From: DATKSS01 sp049582065
GTDB lineage: Bacteria > Chloroflexota > Dormibacteria > Dormibacterales > Dormibacteraceae
NCBI GenBank assembly: GCA_049582065.1
Contig: JBAUTF010000209.1
Coordinates: 1-13,017 of the forward strand
DNA length: 13,017 nucleotides
Reading direction: 5' to 3'
Positions 6,345-13,017 of this stretch are shown here, piece after piece. A program made the position numbers and the translations under genes. Under the pieces are notes generated by a model, which searched no databases, was not told where the DNA came from, and worked only from the letters and a program-made list of their open reading frames with translations. Every line of letters begins with the position of its first letter. Position 1 is the first letter of the stretch.

Positions 6345-7507
6345 AAGCATCCATAACGTCGGTCGACGTGGCCGGAAAGCGAGTCCTCGTCCGCGAGGAC
6401 CTCAACGTACCGATGTCGAAAGGCGCCATCTCGGATGACGCGCGCATCCGAGCCGCGGTTCCAACCCTTCAGCACCTGGCGCAGCGGGGCGCCATGGTGA
6501 TCGTGATGTCCCACCTCGGGAGGCCGAAAGGAGTCGATCCCCAGCTTTCCCTCTGGCCGATCTCGGCGCGTCTGGCCGAACTGCTCAAGCTCGAGGTGCA
6601 GTTTGCTGCAGACTGCGTCGGCGAGCCGGCCCGCACGGCGGCGAGGGGGCTGGCTGCCGGTCAAGTACTTCTGCTCGAGAACGTGCGATTCCATCCGGAG
6701 GACGAAGCCGACGATCCGGAGTTCGCCCGAGAGCTGGCGTCGCTCGGCGAGATGTTCTGCAACGATGCGTTCGCCGCCTCGCACCGCGCGCACGCCTCGG
6801 TCGTAGGGGTCGCGGCCTACCTCCCGGCGTACGCCGGCGAGCTCATGGCGGCCGAGCTCAACGCTCTGCACCAGGCGCTCGACAGCCCGCGCCGCCCGAT
6901 GTTCGCGGTGGTAGGCGGGGCCAAGGTCTCGACCAAGATCGGAGTCCTCGAGCACCTCCTTGGCAAGGTCGACGCGATGCTGATCGGAGGCGCCATGGCC
7001 AACACGTTCTTCAAAGCCAAGGGCTGGCCGACAGGAAGCGGCATGGTCGAGGACTCCTCGGTCAAAGAAGCCGGAGAGGTTGCTGCCAAGGCCGGGGACA
7101 AGCTTGTTCTGCCGGTCGACCTCGTCTGCGCCCAGCGCATGGAGGCGGGGCAGCCGCTGCGGGTCGTGGATGCAAACGCAGTCGATGCGGGCTGGATGGC
7201 GCTCGACATAGGACCCAAGACGGTCGCGCTGTTCCGCCAGCGCCTGGGCGGCGCCGGAGCCATCGTGTGGAACGGGCCGCTCGGCGTCACGGAGATCAAG
7301 GATTTCACCGGCGGGACAAAAGGAGTCGGCGAGGCGATCGCGGCCTCCGGCGGCTACACGCTGGTCGGCGGCGGCGACACCGTTGCGGCAGTCGATTCCT
7401 TGGGCCTCGCCGGGCGCTTCTCCCACGTCTCGACCGGCGGAGGCGCCACCCTCGAATACCTCGAAGGCAAGGAGCTGCCCGGCATCGCGATCCTCAAGGA
7501 AGGCTGA
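6341..7507 (+). CDS. pgk: Phosphoglycerate kinase (apparent CTG start overlapping gap stop)
   Basis: Transfers phosphate between 1,3-bisphosphoglycerate and ADP, the next glycolytic step after gap. From CTG at 6341 it has 388 aa, the normal length. Motifs in order are VLVREDLNVP (16-24, the PGK signature with Arg18 and Asp20), SHLGRPKG (57-64), ENVRFHPED, NDAFAASHRAHAS (141-153), GGAKVSTKIGVLE, IGGAMANTFFKAKG, and near the end GGGDTVAAV with STGGGATLEYLEGKELPG. No ATG, GTG or TTG occurs in frame where the family starts. The CTG gives (M)KASITSVDVAGKRV, which supplies the first beta strand, and shares CTGA with the gap stop, suggesting translational coupling. The alternative GTG at 6368 would remove nine residues of that strand. 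tpiA follows after six bases. Confidence 0.95.
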   Translation: MKASITSVDVAGKRVLVREDLNVPMSKGAISDDARIRAAVPTLQHLAQRGAMVIVMSHLGRPKGVDPQLSLWPISARLAELLKLEVQFAADCVGEPARTAARGLAAGQVLLLENVRFHPEDEADDPEFARELASLGEMFCNDAFAASHRAHASVVGVAAYLPAYAGELMAAELNALHQALDSPRRPMFAVVGGAKVSTKIGVLEHLLGKVDAMLIGGAMANTFFKAKGWPTGSGMVEDSSVKEAGEVAAKAGDKLVLPVDLVCAQRMEAGQPLRVVDANAVDAGWMALDIGPKTVALFRQRLGGAGAIVWNGPLGVTEIKDFTGGTKGVGEAIAASGGYTLVGGGDTVAAVDSLGLAGRFSHVSTGGGATLEYLEGKELPGIAILKEG

Positions 7508-7513
7508 GGGCAA

Positions 7514-8305
7514 GTGAGCAGCCGCCCGCCGGGCATGCCCATCGTGGCAGCCAACTGGAAGATGAACCCGACCGACTCGGACTCGGCGCTGGATCTCGTG
7601 CGCGGTGTCCTGTCGGTGGCACGAGGCCACGCGGACCGTGTCGAGGTCGCGTTGTTCCCGCCGTTCCCGTACCTCATGGGCGTGGCGGAGGTGCTGGCGG
7701 AGTCTGGCGTCAAGCTGGGCGCGCAGGACTGCTTCTGGGAGGCTTCCGGCGCCTACACCGGGGAGGTTTCCCCCGCGATGCTCAAAGGCTGGTGCCAGTG
7801 GGTCATCGTCGGCCACTCCGAGCGGCGCATCTTCGTCGGTGAGACGGACGAGATGGTGGCCAAGAAGGCGGCCGCCGCCTTAGCCTCCGAGCTAAGCGTG
7901 ATCATGTGCGTCGGCGAGCTCAGCGAGCATTACGACGCAGGCACGTCCGACCAGGTCGTGACCGCCCAGGTCAAGGCGGGCCTGGCCAGCTGCTCGGCCG
8001 ACGACTCGGCCCGTCTGGTGATCGCCTATGAGCCGGTGTGGGCCATCGGCACGGGCAAGAGCGCCGATCCCGAGCACGCGTACAAGACGATGCGGCTGAT
8101 CCGCCGCGTCGTAGGGGACATGATCGGCGCCGGGGCCGCCCGCAAGGTGCGTGTTCTCTACGGAGGCAGCGTCAACTCGGCCAACGTGCAGTCGTACGTT
8201 GAGCTTCCGCTCTGCGACGGCTGCCTGGTCGGCGGCGCGAGCCTGGATGCCGACGAGTTCGCCCATATCGTCAAGGTGACCGCAGAGGTATATGGCCACC
8301 GATAG
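7514..8305 (+). CDS. tpiA: Triosephosphate isomerase
   Basis: Interconverts dihydroxyacetone phosphate and glyceraldehyde 3-phosphate. From GTG at 7514 it has 263 aa, slightly longer than the usual 250. Active-site residues are Asn14 and Lys16 (ANWKMN), His101 (IVGHSERR) and Glu173 (AYEPVWAIGTGKSA), with phosphate-binding GGSVNSANV (218-226) and GGASLDADEF at the C-terminus. GAGGG (7506-7510) lies only three bases before the GTG. An ATG at 7535 gives MPIVAANWKMN, closer to the usual family start but with no ribosome binding site, so the start is uncertain by seven residues. The 3' end overlaps gpmA by 14 bases. Confidence 0.96.
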   Translation: MSSRPPGMPIVAANWKMNPTDSDSALDLVRGVLSVARGHADRVEVALFPPFPYLMGVAEVLAESGVKLGAQDCFWEASGAYTGEVSPAMLKGWCQWVIVGHSERRIFVGETDEMVAKKAAAALASELSVIMCVGELSEHYDAGTSDQVVTAQVKAGLASCSADDSARLVIAYEPVWAIGTGKSADPEHAYKTMRLIRRVVGDMIGAGAARKVRVLYGGSVNSANVQSYVELPLCDGCLVGGASLDADEFAHIVKVTAEVYGHR

Positions 8306-9077
8306 CGGCCGCGGCCCGGGGACCCTGGTCCTGCTGCGCCACGGCCAGAGCACATGGAACCTCGAGAACCTCTTCACCGGATGGCACGACGTCCCGCTGA
8401 GCGAGCGCGGCGTCACCGAGGCCGTCGAGGCGGGCCGGCTGATGAAGGAGTCGGGGCTGACTCCGGAGATCGCGCACACGTCGGTCCTCGTTCGGGCCAT
8501 CCAGACCGCCGACCTCGCGCTTGGCGCGATGGGCATGAGCTGGATCCCGGTGAGGCGCAGCTGGCGGTTGAACGAGCGCCATTACGGGGCGCTCCAGGGC
8601 TTGAACAAGCGGGAGACCGCGGAGAAATTCGGAGAGGAGAAGGTCAAGCTCTGGCGGCGGAGCTACGACGTGCGCCCTCCCGCCCTCGGTGTCTCCGACG
8701 GCCGGCATCCCGCTCACGATGCCCGTTATGCCGGCCTGCCGCCTGAGCTGCTGCCCAGCGCCGAATGCCTGAAGGACGTCATGGACAGGATGCTTCCCTA
8801 CTGGTACGACGCCATCGTGCCCGACCTCCGGCTTCGCTCATGCGTACTGGTTTCGGCCCATGGCAACAGCCTTCGAGCTCTCGTCAAGCACCTCGACGGC
8901 CTGACCGAGCAGCAGGTGGTCGATCTGGACATCCCAACTGGCGTGCCGCGTGTCTACGAGCTTGGGCCTGACCTCAAACCGCTGGCGTGGCGGTACCTCG
9001 GCGACCATGACGAGATCGAGCGCCGCACAGCGGCGGTGAAGGCCCAGGCGTCCGGGTCGAAATCTCCAAGCTCTTAG
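8292..9077 (+). CDS. gpmA: 2,3-bisphosphoglycerate-dependent phosphoglycerate mutase
   Basis: Interconverts 3- and 2-phosphoglycerate through a phosphohistidine. It has 261 aa, within the family range. The catalytic histidine is in LLRHGQSTWN (His17), the acid residue in RLNERHYGALQGLNK (Glu95), and the second histidine in SAHGNSLRAL (His190). This full set, with the long insertion before DVRPP, identifies the cofactor-dependent GpmA type rather than a general histidine phosphatase. ATG at 8292 lies inside the end of tpiA, with AGAGG (8284-8288) just before it, so the two are probably translationally coupled. gpmA is not a usual member of the gap-pgk-tpiA-secG cluster. The gene supplies the step after pgk, so the four adjacent enzymes form a continuous pathway segment. 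Confidence 0.95.
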   Translation: MATDSGRGPGTLVLLRHGQSTWNLENLFTGWHDVPLSERGVTEAVEAGRLMKESGLTPEIAHTSVLVRAIQTADLALGAMGMSWIPVRRSWRLNERHYGALQGLNKRETAEKFGEEKVKLWRRSYDVRPPALGVSDGRHPAHDARYAGLPPELLPSAECLKDVMDRMLPYWYDAIVPDLRLRSCVLVSAHGNSLRALVKHLDGLTEQQVVDLDIPTGVPRVYELGPDLKPLAWRYLGDHDEIERRTAAVKAQASGSKSPSS

Positions 9078-9124
9078 ACTGGTTCCGTACTTAAGGACAA
9101 ATTTGAACGTAGGGGGTTCCCGCC

Positions 9125-9739
9125 ATGCCACTTGAGCTGCCACCGCTTCCCTATGGGTTCGATGCGCTAGAGCCGCACATCGATGCCAAGACCATGGAGA
9201 TTCATCACGACAAGCATCACGCCGCGTACGTCAACAACGCGAACGCTGCGCTCGAGAAGCACCCGGAGTGGGCGAAGAAATCCGTGGAGGACATCCTGTG
9301 GGGCATCAACCAGGTGCCTGAGGACATCCGCAACGTCGTCCGCAACAACGTTGGCGGCCACTCGAATCACTCAATCTTCTGGACGATCATGGGCCCCGGC
9401 GGGGGCGGAAACCCTAATGGCCGGATCGCCGACTCGATCAAGGCCACGTTTGGAAGCTACGACGCGTTCAAGGAGCTGCTCAGCAAGGCGGCCGTCGGAC
9501 AGTTCGGCAGCGGCTGGGCCTGGCTTGTCGTCGACAAGACCGGGAAGATGTCGATCAAGAGCTATCCCAACCAGGACAGCCCCTACATGGATGAGCTGAC
9601 GCCGATCATGGGCGTGGACGTGTGGGAGCACGCCTACTACCTCAAGTACCAGAACCGGCGCGCCGACTACGTGACCGCTTGGTTCAACACGTTGAACTGG
9701 GACGCCATCAACGCGCGGTTCGGCTCGGTTTGGAGTTAA
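9125..9739 (+). CDS. sodA: Superoxide dismutase, Fe/Mn family (Mn-type signature)
   Basis: Cytoplasmic superoxide dismutase of 204 aa; no signal peptide is visible. Metal ligands match the family: His27 (EIHHDKHH), His82 (GGHSNHSIFW), Asp165 and His169 (GVDVWEHAYYLKY). The gateway Tyr35 is present. Gly78 before the second ligand and Gln150 in YPNQDSP follow the manganese-type pattern rather than the iron type; metal choice is inferred from these positions only. ATG at 9125 has a clear ribosome binding site AGGGGG (9111-9116) eight bases upstream. It follows gpmA after 47 bases with no terminator. A TTAGACTG overlapping the gpmA stop codon (9074-9081) could mark an internal promoter. Confidence 0.96.
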   Translation: MPLELPPLPYGFDALEPHIDAKTMEIHHDKHHAAYVNNANAALEKHPEWAKKSVEDILWGINQVPEDIRNVVRNNVGGHSNHSIFWTIMGPGGGGNPNGRIADSIKATFGSYDAFKELLSKAAVGQFGSGWAWLVVDKTGKMSIKSYPNQDSPYMDELTPIMGVDVWEHAYYLKYQNRRADYVTAWFNTLNWDAINARFGSVWS

Positions 9740-9757
9740 GTAGAATCTCCCGGTCCC

Positions 9758-10015
9758 ATGGCTAAGGTATCCAACGCGCTGGTCGTCGTCGAGGCTGTCC
9801 TCTCGGTCCTGCTGATCGCGAGCGTGCTCGTCCAGACCCCCAAAGCGTCAGGCCTTGGAGGGACGATCGGCGGCGGCGGGGACGGCCTTGGCGGCGGCTA
9901 CCGCACCCGACGCGGGCTGGAGCGTCAGATCTACTGGACCACCTGGGTCCTGGCAGCGGCTTTCCTCGTGTGCTCGGTCGCGCTGACGTATATGCGGGCA
10001 CATAATCTCGCGTAG
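9758..10015 (+). CDS. secG: Preprotein translocase subunit SecG
   Basis: Small membrane subunit of the SecYEG export channel, 85 aa, a normal size. Two hydrophobic segments (about 6-26 and 67-82) flank a glycine-rich cytoplasmic loop, with the family-typical VLVQTPKASGLGG after TM1 and RTRRGLERQIYWTTW before TM2. The match is by topology and motif; sequence conservation in this family is low, but position after tpiA-containing glycolytic genes supports it. There is no Shine-Dalgarno sequence before ATG 9758. A TAGAAT sequence at 9741-9746 could instead be a -10 box giving an almost leaderless message. The lipoprotein gene follows after seven bases. Confidence 0.9.
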   Translation: MAKVSNALVVVEAVLSVLLIASVLVQTPKASGLGGTIGGGGDGLGGGYRTRRGLERQIYWTTWVLAAAFLVCSVALTYMRAHNLA

Positions 10016-10022
10016 CCGCCTC

Positions 10023-11615
10023 ATGGCCGCCGGCTTTGCGGCGGCGTTGGCGCTCGTCGCGTGCCAACCCGTCGCCACCGTGCCGAAGCCGTCCCGCGGA
10101 GGCACCGCGGTGGAGGCGCTCGTCGGCGCGGCTACGGTGTTGAACCCGCTTTTCGAGAATGACGACAGCACGCGAGACGTCGACAGCGTCATCTACCAGG
10201 GCCTCGTTACCCTCGATTCCGGACAGAACGCCGTCGGCCTGCTGGCATCGGACTGGTCGGTGTCCTCCGACCACCTCACCTACACCTTCGACATCCGCAA
10301 CGGCATCAAGTGGGCCGATGGTCAGCCCTTCACCGCTGACGACGTGCTGTTCACATACCACGTCCTTCAGGACGTCGAGTACCAGCAGCCTGGGGCGGAG
10401 TTCTGGCGCGACGTCGGCATTTCCGCCGGGGGTCCCGGCCAGGTCGTGTTCTCCCTGAAAGCTCCCAGCGCCTCGTTCCCGCTCGCTCTCCAGATGGGGA
10501 TCATCCCCAGGCACATCTATGCGGGGATGGCGCCGTCCCAGATCGCCGCCAGCCCTTACAGCGGCGTGCGCGCCTTTGGCACAGGTCCGTTCCGGGTCTC
10601 GGCCATGAGCAACCTGGCGATCACGCTCGACCGCAACCCCTATGCGAATCCCCAGCCTTACCTCGATCACCTCGTCCTGAGGACCTACCCGGCCACCGAC
10701 CCGCAGCAGGCGATCCGCGCCGTCCTCTCCGGGGCCGCCGACCTCGTCGGTGGGTTGGAGCCGCAGGAGGTCGATGCGCTCCAGGGGCGCACCGACCTCA
10801 CGGTGCTCGACGCGCGAATGTTCACCAATGCGTTCGTGGCCATCAACCCTGAAGGGGCCGGCCAGCCGTTCTTCAGCGATGCGAGGGTGCGGCTCGCCCT
10901 CACTCAGGCGGTGGACCGGCAGCGCCTCATCGACCAGGTGCTCTCAGGCAAGGCCGACCCGGATCCGACCCCCATCCCGACCGCGGAATGGGCTTACTCC
11001 GTGGCCGCCGCCGGCCTCAATCCCTACGACCCGCTCGCGTCGGCCAAAGGACTTGACGCAGCCGGCTGGACCTTGCAGCCGGGAGCCAAGCTGCGCTCCA
11101 AGAACGGGACTGATTTCAAAGTCGGGCTCGTGGTGGCCAACTCCTACCCTAACCAGCAGGTCGCGGACGCGCTGGCCCAGCAACTGCTCGAGATCGGCGT
11201 CGAGGTCGACGTCAAAGCGGTGCCTGCCTCGCAGCTGGTGCAGAACTACCTGATCGGCCACAACTATCAGATGGCATTAGCCGCGTTCGACGTCGGGGCC
11301 GACCCTGACCTTTACTCGCTGTGGCATTCGGGAGCCGATCCGGGAGCGCTCAACTTCGCATATTCGCGTGGCTGGGGCCTGATCGACAAAGACCTCGAGG
11401 ATGGACGTGCTGCGCTTGACTCGCCGTCACGCCTGGCCTCTTACATCGACTTCCAGACGCTGATGGCCGGCGCCGCGCCTGCGATCTTCCTCTACTCGGG
11501 CCGGTACGACTACGCGGTGTCGCAGCGCGTGCACGGGGTCCATATCGACAAGGTCATCGAGCCGTCCGACCGGTTCCGATACGTCACGGACTGGTACGTC
11601 AACACCACCGGTTAG
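10023..11615 (+). CDS. ABC transporter solute-binding lipoprotein, peptide/nickel family (SBP_bac_5)
   Basis: Extracytoplasmic substrate-binding protein of the oligopeptide/nickel ABC importer type, 530 aa from ATG 10023. The N-terminus is a short hydrophobic signal ending in the lipobox LVAC, so Cys14 would be lipid-modified and anchor the protein outside the membrane. Family features include GGTAVEALVGAATVLNPLF, LASDWSVSSDHLTYTFDIRNGIKWADGQPFTADDVLFTYHVLQD and the later RVRLALTQAVDRQRLID. The signal peptide has no positively charged n-region from this ATG. In-frame codons just upstream (10002-10022) encode IISRSRL, which would supply two arginines but offer no ATG, GTG or TTG. The true start is therefore uncertain. 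No permease or ATPase genes follow, so any importer partners are elsewhere. The substrate cannot be named. Confidence 0.9.
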   Translation: MAAGFAAALALVACQPVATVPKPSRGGTAVEALVGAATVLNPLFENDDSTRDVDSVIYQGLVTLDSGQNAVGLLASDWSVSSDHLTYTFDIRNGIKWADGQPFTADDVLFTYHVLQDVEYQQPGAEFWRDVGISAGGPGQVVFSLKAPSASFPLALQMGIIPRHIYAGMAPSQIAASPYSGVRAFGTGPFRVSAMSNLAITLDRNPYANPQPYLDHLVLRTYPATDPQQAIRAVLSGAADLVGGLEPQEVDALQGRTDLTVLDARMFTNAFVAINPEGAGQPFFSDARVRLALTQAVDRQRLIDQVLSGKADPDPTPIPTAEWAYSVAAAGLNPYDPLASAKGLDAAGWTLQPGAKLRSKNGTDFKVGLVVANSYPNQQVADALAQQLLEIGVEVDVKAVPASQLVQNYLIGHNYQMALAAFDVGADPDLYSLWHSGADPGALNFAYSRGWGLIDKDLEDGRAALDSPSRLASYIDFQTLMAGAAPAIFLYSGRYDYAVSQRVHGVHIDKVIEPSDRFRYVTDWYVNTTG

Positions 11616-11619
11616 TTGC

Positions 11620-12081
11620 TCAGATCTCCTTCTCGAAACAGACGCTGGTAAGCGTGCCCGCGTATTCGCCCCAGCATGGGACCGGCCTGAATCCCGCGCG
11701 CCGGTAGAGCGCGATCGCTTCGGCCTGGTAGATGCCGGTTTCCAGGACGAGCTTTTCGACCCCGAGCTCGCGCGCCGCCGCCTCCAAACGCTCGAGGACG
11801 ACAGCGCCGACCCCGCGACCCCGCGCCGCCGGCTCGACGTACATGCGCTTGACTTCCGCCGTGGCCTCGTCCAGGCGGCGAAGAGCGCCACAACCGACGG
11901 CCTGGCCGCCGTCGCGCGCGACCAGGAAAGTGCCGATCCCAGGCGCCAGGTGCTCCGGTTTGAGGTTCGGCCCGAACCTCTGGTCCGGCGCGTAAAGGCT
12001 CGACAGGTGAGCGTCGAGGGCCCCGACGAGGCGCCGGGCGTCGGCCGAGTCAAAGGGCTCTGGCGCGACACTCAAGTCCAT
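11620..12081 (-). CDS. GNAT family N-acetyltransferase
   Basis: Acetyl-CoA-dependent acetyltransferase of 153 aa; the acceptor is unknown. Motif A is clear: VKRMYVEPAARGRGVG (77-92), with the R-G-R-G-V-G pyrophosphate-binding loop, followed by the helix LERLEAAARELGVEKLVLETG. Then comes motif B, AIALYRRAGF (122-131). The start ATG at 12081 has GGAG five bases upstream (plus-strand CTCC at 12087-12090). The same frame stays open much further upstream, but that stretch lies antisense to the SDR gene and shows no GNAT-like sequence. The gene ends four bases from the stop of the lipoprotein gene in convergent orientation, with no obvious terminator in between. It is divergent from the SDR gene across 63 bases. 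Confidence 0.9.
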   Translation of the reverse strand: MDLSVAPEPFDSADARRLVGALDAHLSSLYAPDQRFGPNLKPEHLAPGIGTFLVARDGGQAVGCGALRRLDEATAEVKRMYVEPAARGRGVGAVVLERLEAAARELGVEKLVLETGIYQAEAIALYRRAGFRPVPCWGEYAGTLTSVCFEKEI

Positions 12082-12144
12082 CGCTTCTCCGGCGATGCTA
12101 GCGCGAGGAGAAACGCGACGCCCCGGGTGGTCGACAATTGGAGG

Positions 12145-12909
12145 GTGGACCTCGGGCTCGCGGGCCGGCGGGCGCTGGTAACGGCGGCGAGCAAAGGGCT
12201 TGGGCGCGCATGCGCCGAGGCCCTGATCGCCGAGGGCGCGAGCATTTACATCTCCTCCCGCGACCCGGCGTCGATCGAGACCACCGGGCGCGCGATCCAG
12301 GCCATCGGGTGGTCGACCGCGGACATGTCCGTCGCGGGCGACCCGGAGTCGCTCGTCAGCAAGGCAGCTGAAACACTTGGCGGCCTTGATGTCCTGGTCG
12401 CCAACGCCGGCGGCCCGCCGGCGGGCACCTTCCAGAGCACGCCGCTGGACGCGTGGGAGGCTGCGTTCGAGCTGACGCTGATGAGCGCCGTGAGGCTGGT
12501 GCACGCCGCGCTGCCCCACCTGAAGCGGTCAGACCAGGGCCGAGTGGTTTTCATCACCTCCGTCTCGGTCCGGCAGCCGATCCCGCACCTGGTGCTCTCC
12601 AATGCGCTGCGGGCAGCCGTCACCGGCCTGTCCAAGACTCTCGCACGCGAGCTTGCCGGTGATCGCATCACTTTCAACTGCCTCGCGCCTGATGCGATCC
12701 TCACCGACCGGATCCGACACCTCGCCGGAGGGACGGGTAAGGACCTGGAGGCGGAGCTCAAGCGCCGGGCCGAGGCGGCGCCGATGAAGCGATTCGGGGA
12801 GCCCGCGGAGTTCGCGGCCGCGTGCGCGTTCCTGTGCTCGCGCCAGGCGGGTTTCATCACCGGTCAGACCATCGGCGTCGACGGCGGCGCGCTCCTCGGC
12901 GTCCACTGA
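12145..12909 (+). CDS. SDR family protein lacking the YxxxK catalytic pair
   Basis: Rossmann-fold short-chain dehydrogenase/reductase homologue of 254 aa from GTG 12145 (MDLGLAGRRALVTAASKGLG). The nucleotide-binding motif is TAASKGLG (13-20), NAGG is at 87-90, and the C-terminal GFITGQTIGVDGG (236-248) is typical of 3-oxoacyl-ACP-reductase-like members. The catalytic Ser139 (FITS) is present, but thirteen residues later, where Tyr is expected, there is Ser152, and the Lys position is Arg156 (LVLSNALRAAV). Usual SDR chemistry is thus doubtful, although such LSN-type members are, as far as I know, a recurring subfamily. GGAGG (12140-12144) directly abuts this GTG, which is too close. A GTG at 12127 would add six residues but has no ribosome binding site, so the start is uncertain. 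The substrate is unknown. Confidence 0.85.
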   Translation: MDLGLAGRRALVTAASKGLGRACAEALIAEGASIYISSRDPASIETTGRAIQAIGWSTADMSVAGDPESLVSKAAETLGGLDVLVANAGGPPAGTFQSTPLDAWEAAFELTLMSAVRLVHAALPHLKRSDQGRVVFITSVSVRQPIPHLVLSNALRAAVTGLSKTLARELAGDRITFNCLAPDAILTDRIRHLAGGTGKDLEAELKRRAEAAPMKRFGEPAEFAAACAFLCSRQAGFITGQTIGVDGGALLGVH

Positions 12910-13017
12910 GCGGGCCCGCAAGCCACTGGTGGACTGTAACGGCCAGAGCTGGAGCAGGCCGCAGGCTCGAAGACCGGCGTTCCAGGCGGCCGGTGCCAAG
13001 GCGCGGGTGGCGAGAGG
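12910..13017. other. Downstream flank with no recognised gene
   Basis: Directly after the SDR stop there is a perfect 10-base palindrome GCGGGCCCGC (12910-12919) without a T-run. The remaining bases up to the window end are GC-rich, and I recognise neither a tRNA, a terminator nor the start of a known protein. A plus-strand frame from GTG 12930 is open to the end, but in this composition that is not evidence of coding. Confidence 0.4.

Noticed and set aside
5477..7380. GACAC-like sites as WhiA binding motifs inside gap and pgk
   Set aside because: A five-base motif is expected by chance several times in a window this size, and these copies lie in coding sequence rather than in the whiA control region.
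6323..7816. 497-residue minus-strand open frame antisense to pgk and tpiA
   Set aside because: Both sense genes have complete catalytic motifs; the antisense product is low complexity and His/Arg rich.
9762..10670. Minus-strand frame antisense to secG and the lipoprotein
   Set aside because: Covers two genes on the other strand and shows no family resemblance or ribosome binding site.
12920..13017. Possible tRNA (GGCTCGAAGACC resembles a T-loop)
   Set aside because: The flanking bases do not pair into a T-stem, and no acceptor stem or anticodon arm can be drawn.
1..13017. CRISPR array, phage or defence island, insertion sequence with transposase, or secondary-metabolite cluster
   Set aside because: I saw no regularly spaced repeats, no transposase or integrase and no defence or biosynthetic gene families; the content is core metabolism plus a few accessory enzymes.

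Overview
The window is a dense, GC-rich bacterial chromosome segment with strong G/C preference at third codon positions, so antisense and off-frame reading frames stay open. A whiA gene followed by gap-pgk-tpiA and then secG is an arrangement known from Gram-positive bacteria, especially Actinobacteria and neighbouring GC-rich phyla (Chloroflexota / Ca. Dormibacterota type). The lineage assignment is an inference from gene order and composition; no rRNA or other phylogenetic marker lies in the window.

Layout. (1) 23-1891, plus strand: an APC-superfamily permease with a soluble C-terminal extension. (2) 1881-4176, minus strand: an E1 beta subunit of a 2-oxoacid dehydrogenase, then a block of palindromic repeats, then an M24 'pita-bread' family protein whose 3' end overlaps that of the permease. 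(3) 4186-4349: divergent control region. (4) 4350-11615, plus strand: an apparent operon whiA - gap - pgk - tpiA - gpmA - sodA - secG - peptide-type solute-binding lipoprotein, with short gaps or overlaps throughout. (5) 11620-12081, minus strand: a GNAT acetyltransferase convergent with the operon end. (6) 12145-12909, plus strand: an atypical SDR protein. (7) 12910-13017: no recognised gene.

How the genes fit together. gap, pgk, tpiA and gpmA cover lower glycolysis/gluconeogenesis from triose phosphates to 2-phosphoglycerate; enolase is not in the window. They follow the DNA-binding protein WhiA and precede SodA, SecG and a lipoprotein that would be Sec-exported. The E1 beta subunit would use 2-oxoacids, but its E1 alpha, E2 and E3 partners are absent.

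What stands out. No clearly new multi-gene system is visible; most genes are core metabolism. The notable points are: (a) start codons in the operon: whiA conservation and an ideally spaced ribosome binding site point to ATT, pgk appears to use CTG overlapping the gap stop codon, and the lipoprotein's charged signal-peptide region lies upstream of its only ATG; (b) two enzymes with altered active sites, namely the M24 protein (three of five metal ligands replaced) and the SDR (Tyr-x-x-x-Lys replaced by Ser-x-x-x-Arg); (c) a compact set of palindromes between the E1 beta and M24 genes that likely misleads start calling; (d) gpmA and sodA placed between tpiA and secG.
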